From Actinomadura opuntiae (lineage in GTDB: Bacteria > Actinomycetota > Actinomycetes > Streptosporangiales > Streptosporangiaceae), in NCBI RefSeq assembly GCF_030283205.1, contig NZ_JASNWF010000035.1:19487-83486 (forward strand): a DNA stretch of 64,000 bases, written 5' to 3'. Within the stretch, counting starts at the first letter, position 1. The number at the start of each line of letters is the position of its first letter. Position numbers and translations under genes: made by a program. Below, piece after piece: positions 62,129-64,000 of this stretch. The notes under the pieces were generated by a model, which saw only the letters and a program-made list of their open reading frames with translations, was not told where the DNA came from and searched no databases.

Positions 62129-63223
62129 ATGCGGGACTTCGGCGGGATCGTGGAGCGCGTGCCGGCGCGGTCGGTGCGGCCGCGGAGCGCGGACGAGGTC
62201 GTCGAGGCGCTGCGCGAGGCGCGGACGCGGCGGCTGGACGCGGTCCCCCGCGGATGCGGGCACTCGACGTTCGGCCAGTCGCTGACCAACGGGATCTGCC
62301 TCGACATGCGGGGCCTCGCGGGCGTCGAGGACGTCGCGCCCGGGCACGCGGTCGCCGCCGCCGGGACGACGTGGCGCGAGGTGCTGGCCGCGACGCTGCC
62401 GCACGGCCTGGCCCCGCCCGTGCTGACCGACTTCCTCGACGTGACCGTCGGCGGGACGATCTCGGCGGGCGGTGTCGGCGGCACCTCCCACCTGCACGGA
62501 ACGCAGGCCGACCACCTCCTCGCCCTCGACGTCGTGGAAGACGGACGGGTCGTCCCGTGTTCGCCGCGCGTGCGGCCGGAGCTGTTCGGCGAGGTCCGGG
62601 GCGGGCTCGGGCGCCACGGCGTGATCACGAGCGCGACGCTGCGCCTCGTCCCCGCCCCGGAACGGGTGCTGACCTGCACCGTTCCCTGCCGGGACGCGGC
62701 GGACCTGCTGCGGCTGCAGGACGGGCTCGCGGCCGACGACGTCTCGGGCCAGGCCAAGCCGTCGCCGGACGGGTGGCGGTACGAGATCAAGGCCACCCTG
62801 TACGGGGACGGCCCGGTCCCGCCGGGCACCACCGGGACCGAGGAGCTGCCCTTCCTCGCGTTCGCCGACCGCATGCGCCCCGACGTCGAGGAGCTCGTCG
62901 CGCTCGGCGAGTGGGCGCGGCCGCACCCGTGGGCCATGGTGTTCCTGCCGCGCGAACGCGCCGCCGACGTCATCGAGACCACGCTCAAGGGCATGACGCC
63001 TCACGACCTCGGCCTCAGCGGTGTCGTCCTGGTCAAGGCGCTGCGCGTCGGGCACGTGCCGATGCTCGCCGCGCCGCCGGAACCGGTGCTGTTCAGCGTC
63101 CTGAAGACCGCCTCCCCCGGCTGCGCGTCCGTCTCCGACATGCTCGCCGCCAACCGCGCCCTGCTCGACCGGGCCCGCGCGGTGGGAGGCACCGGCTACC
63201 GGGTCGGCGCGATTCCGGATTGA
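62129..63223 (+). CDS. FAD-binding oxidoreductase, probably shortened C-terminus
   Basis: Vanillyl-alcohol-oxidase-type flavoprotein, 364 residues. FAD-binding domain: VPRGCGHSTFGQSLTNG near residue 42 and TVGGTISAGGVGGTSHLHG near 110, with GLGRHGVITSATLRLVPAP at its end. The C-terminal part resembles the cytokinin-dehydrogenase-like cap but ends at GYRVGAIPD, where related proteins usually continue about 40 residues with an HFG and DP..iLtPG ending. Loss by an early stop is suspected. ATG 62129; ribosome site weak. Confidence 0.85.
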   Translation: MRDFGGIVERVPARSVRPRSADEVVEALREARTRRLDAVPRGCGHSTFGQSLTNGICLDMRGLAGVEDVAPGHAVAAAGTTWREVLAATLPHGLAPPVLTDFLDVTVGGTISAGGVGGTSHLHGTQADHLLALDVVEDGRVVPCSPRVRPELFGEVRGGLGRHGVITSATLRLVPAPERVLTCTVPCRDAADLLRLQDGLAADDVSGQAKPSPDGWRYEIKATLYGDGPVPPGTTGTEELPFLAFADRMRPDVEELVALGEWARPHPWAMVFLPRERAADVIETTLKGMTPHDLGLSGVVLVKALRVGHVPMLAAPPEPVLFSVLKTASPGCASVSDMLAANRALLDRARAVGGTGYRVGAIPD

Positions 63224-63357
63224 TTTCGGTCCGCGCGATGAGTTTCGGACGGCCCGCGGGTCTACTCGCGATGTCGATCACCACGACGCGGCGCGGCGGG
63301 CCGCGGGGGCCCCGCCGCACAGCCGCGCCGGACGGCGCGATCTCGTGGACGGCGCGG

Positions 63358-63876
63358 CTACTGGGCGAGGGCGATGACCTCGGCGCCGGGGAGGCCCGCG
63401 ACCGCCTTGCCGGGGAGCAGGATCTTGGACTTGCGCAGGCCGCTGCCGATGACGACGCGGGGCGCGGCGGCGACCGCCTCGTCCACCAGGATCGGCCAGC
63501 CGGCGGGCAGGCCGATCGGGGTGATGCCGCCGTACTCCATGCCGGTGAGCGAGGTCGCCTGGTCCATCGGCGCGAACGAGGCCTTGCGGGCGCCGAGGTG
63601 CTTGCGGACGACGCCGTTCACGTCGGCGCGGTCGGTGGCGAGGACCATGCACGCCGCGTACGTCACCTCGCCGCCCCGCTTGGCCGCGACGACCACGCAG
63701 TTGGCGCTGACCTCCAGCGGCACGTCGTAGCGCTCGCAGAACGCCGCCGTGTCGGCCAGCTCGGGATCGATCTCGGCGGTCTCGGCGTCCGCGACACCGC
63801 CGATCGCAGCCGCCACCGGGTCCGCCAGCAGGTCCGTCCGCCCGGCGGCCGGTTCCCAGTCGAGCGTGCCGACCAT
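63358..63876 (-). CDS. YbaK/EbsC-type aminoacyl-tRNA deacylase
   Basis: A 172-residue YbaK-fold protein, editing domain that clears mischarged aminoacyl-tRNAs in trans. Typical blocks: ANCVVVAAKRGGEVTYAACMVLATDRADVNG, RKHLGARKASFAPMDQA and MEYGGITPIGLPAGWPILVD (GGxxP-type loop). ATG 63876 with GGTAGGA-like site upstream. Specificity (Pro, Cys or other) cannot be assigned by eye. Confidence 0.92.
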   Translation of the reverse strand: MVGTLDWEPAAGRTDLLADPVAAAIGGVADAETAEIDPELADTAAFCERYDVPLEVSANCVVVAAKRGGEVTYAACMVLATDRADVNGVVRKHLGARKASFAPMDQATSLTGMEYGGITPIGLPAGWPILVDEAVAAAPRVVIGSGLRKSKILLPGKAVAGLPGAEVIALAQ

Positions 63877-64000
63877 GGTCGTCCTACCTTTTTCCTTGGG
63901 TCTGAACTGGTCGTTCGTAAGATCGGTGGGCCCGGGGGCTCTGGGTATGGCTGCCATGTAGTCGCCGTCCGATGGCTGAGGAGACTTGGCCGCCCAGAGC

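Overview
The window looks like chromosome of a high-GC filamentous actinobacterium. I infer a member of the Thermomonosporaceae / Actinomadura group or a close relative. The reasons are very high GC throughout, frequent GTG starts, many 4-bp ATGA/GTGA overlaps, an F420-type LLM oxidoreductase, repeated XRE(DUF5753)/DUF397 genes with RsbW-like ATPases, a CU044_5270-family protein behind an ECF sigma factor, and B12 riboswitches. I see no tRNA, rRNA, CRISPR array, transposase or phage gene. The genus is inference only.

Region by region. 1-3.3 kb: an acyl-CoA dehydrogenase (cut by the window edge) and an acyl-CoA synthetase broken by one in-frame TAG, divergent from a TetR gene. 3.3-5.6 kb: a lipoprotein solute-binding protein coupled to a four-helix membrane protein, without ABC permease or ATPase. 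5.7-9.4 kb: B12-dependent methionine synthase metH with a structured leader. 9.5-12.1 kb: a flavin aromatic-ring hydroxylase and an MBL-fold hydrolase. 12.2-17.0 kb: a complete glycine betaine/choline-type ABC importer and a PucR-type regulator. 17.1-26.7 kb: mixed metabolism and regulation, including an esterase, a VanB-type reductase, an MFS pump/TetR pair with three evenly spaced operators, an LLM oxidoreductase, and a VOC protein/TetR operon with a mirror-image operator pair. 26.8-30.5 kb: a cobalamin riboswitch followed by btuF-btuC-btuD-cbiZ. 30.6-40.1 kb: a coiled-coil zinc-motif protein, then an acyl-CoA synthetase, a TetR repressor and a divergent carboxylase / HMG-CoA lyase / acyl-CoA dehydrogenase operon for leucine or branched-chain acid breakdown. 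40.1-48.2 kb: an M48 peptidase, MarR, a methyltransferase, DUF4240 and DUF4260 proteins, a second cobalamin riboswitch with bluB, GNAT and P-loop kinase genes, and an ECF sigma/CU044_5270 pair. 48.3-59.3 kb: a concentration of XRE, DUF397, RsbW-like ATPase and cyclase-like genes, interrupted by a peroxidase-like CMD protein, tandem GNAT genes, an MFS pump and an acyl-CoA synthetase. 59.3-64 kb: otsA, a DoxX/MarR pair, a probably shortened FAD oxidoreductase and a YbaK-type protein.

Three themes link the genes. First, B12: uptake (btuFCD), cobinamide salvage (cbiZ), lower-ligand synthesis (bluB) and a B12 consumer (metH), with two riboswitches. Second, acyl-CoA catabolism: three acyl-CoA synthetases, two acyl-CoA dehydrogenases and a biotin carboxylase pair under TetR control. 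Third, actinobacterial developmental or stress signalling: three XRE/DUF397/ATPase-type loci within 11 kb, one adjoining a class III cyclase-like protein.

The most interesting unexplained DNA is a symmetric array of TGCA motifs at 58602-58656, a near-perfect 29-bp-arm hairpin at 48252-48315, the structured metH leader, and several clear operator sets with a repeated or mirrored layout. Start codons were chosen from visible ribosome sites, overlaps or leaderless -10 elements; no searches or folding programs were run.
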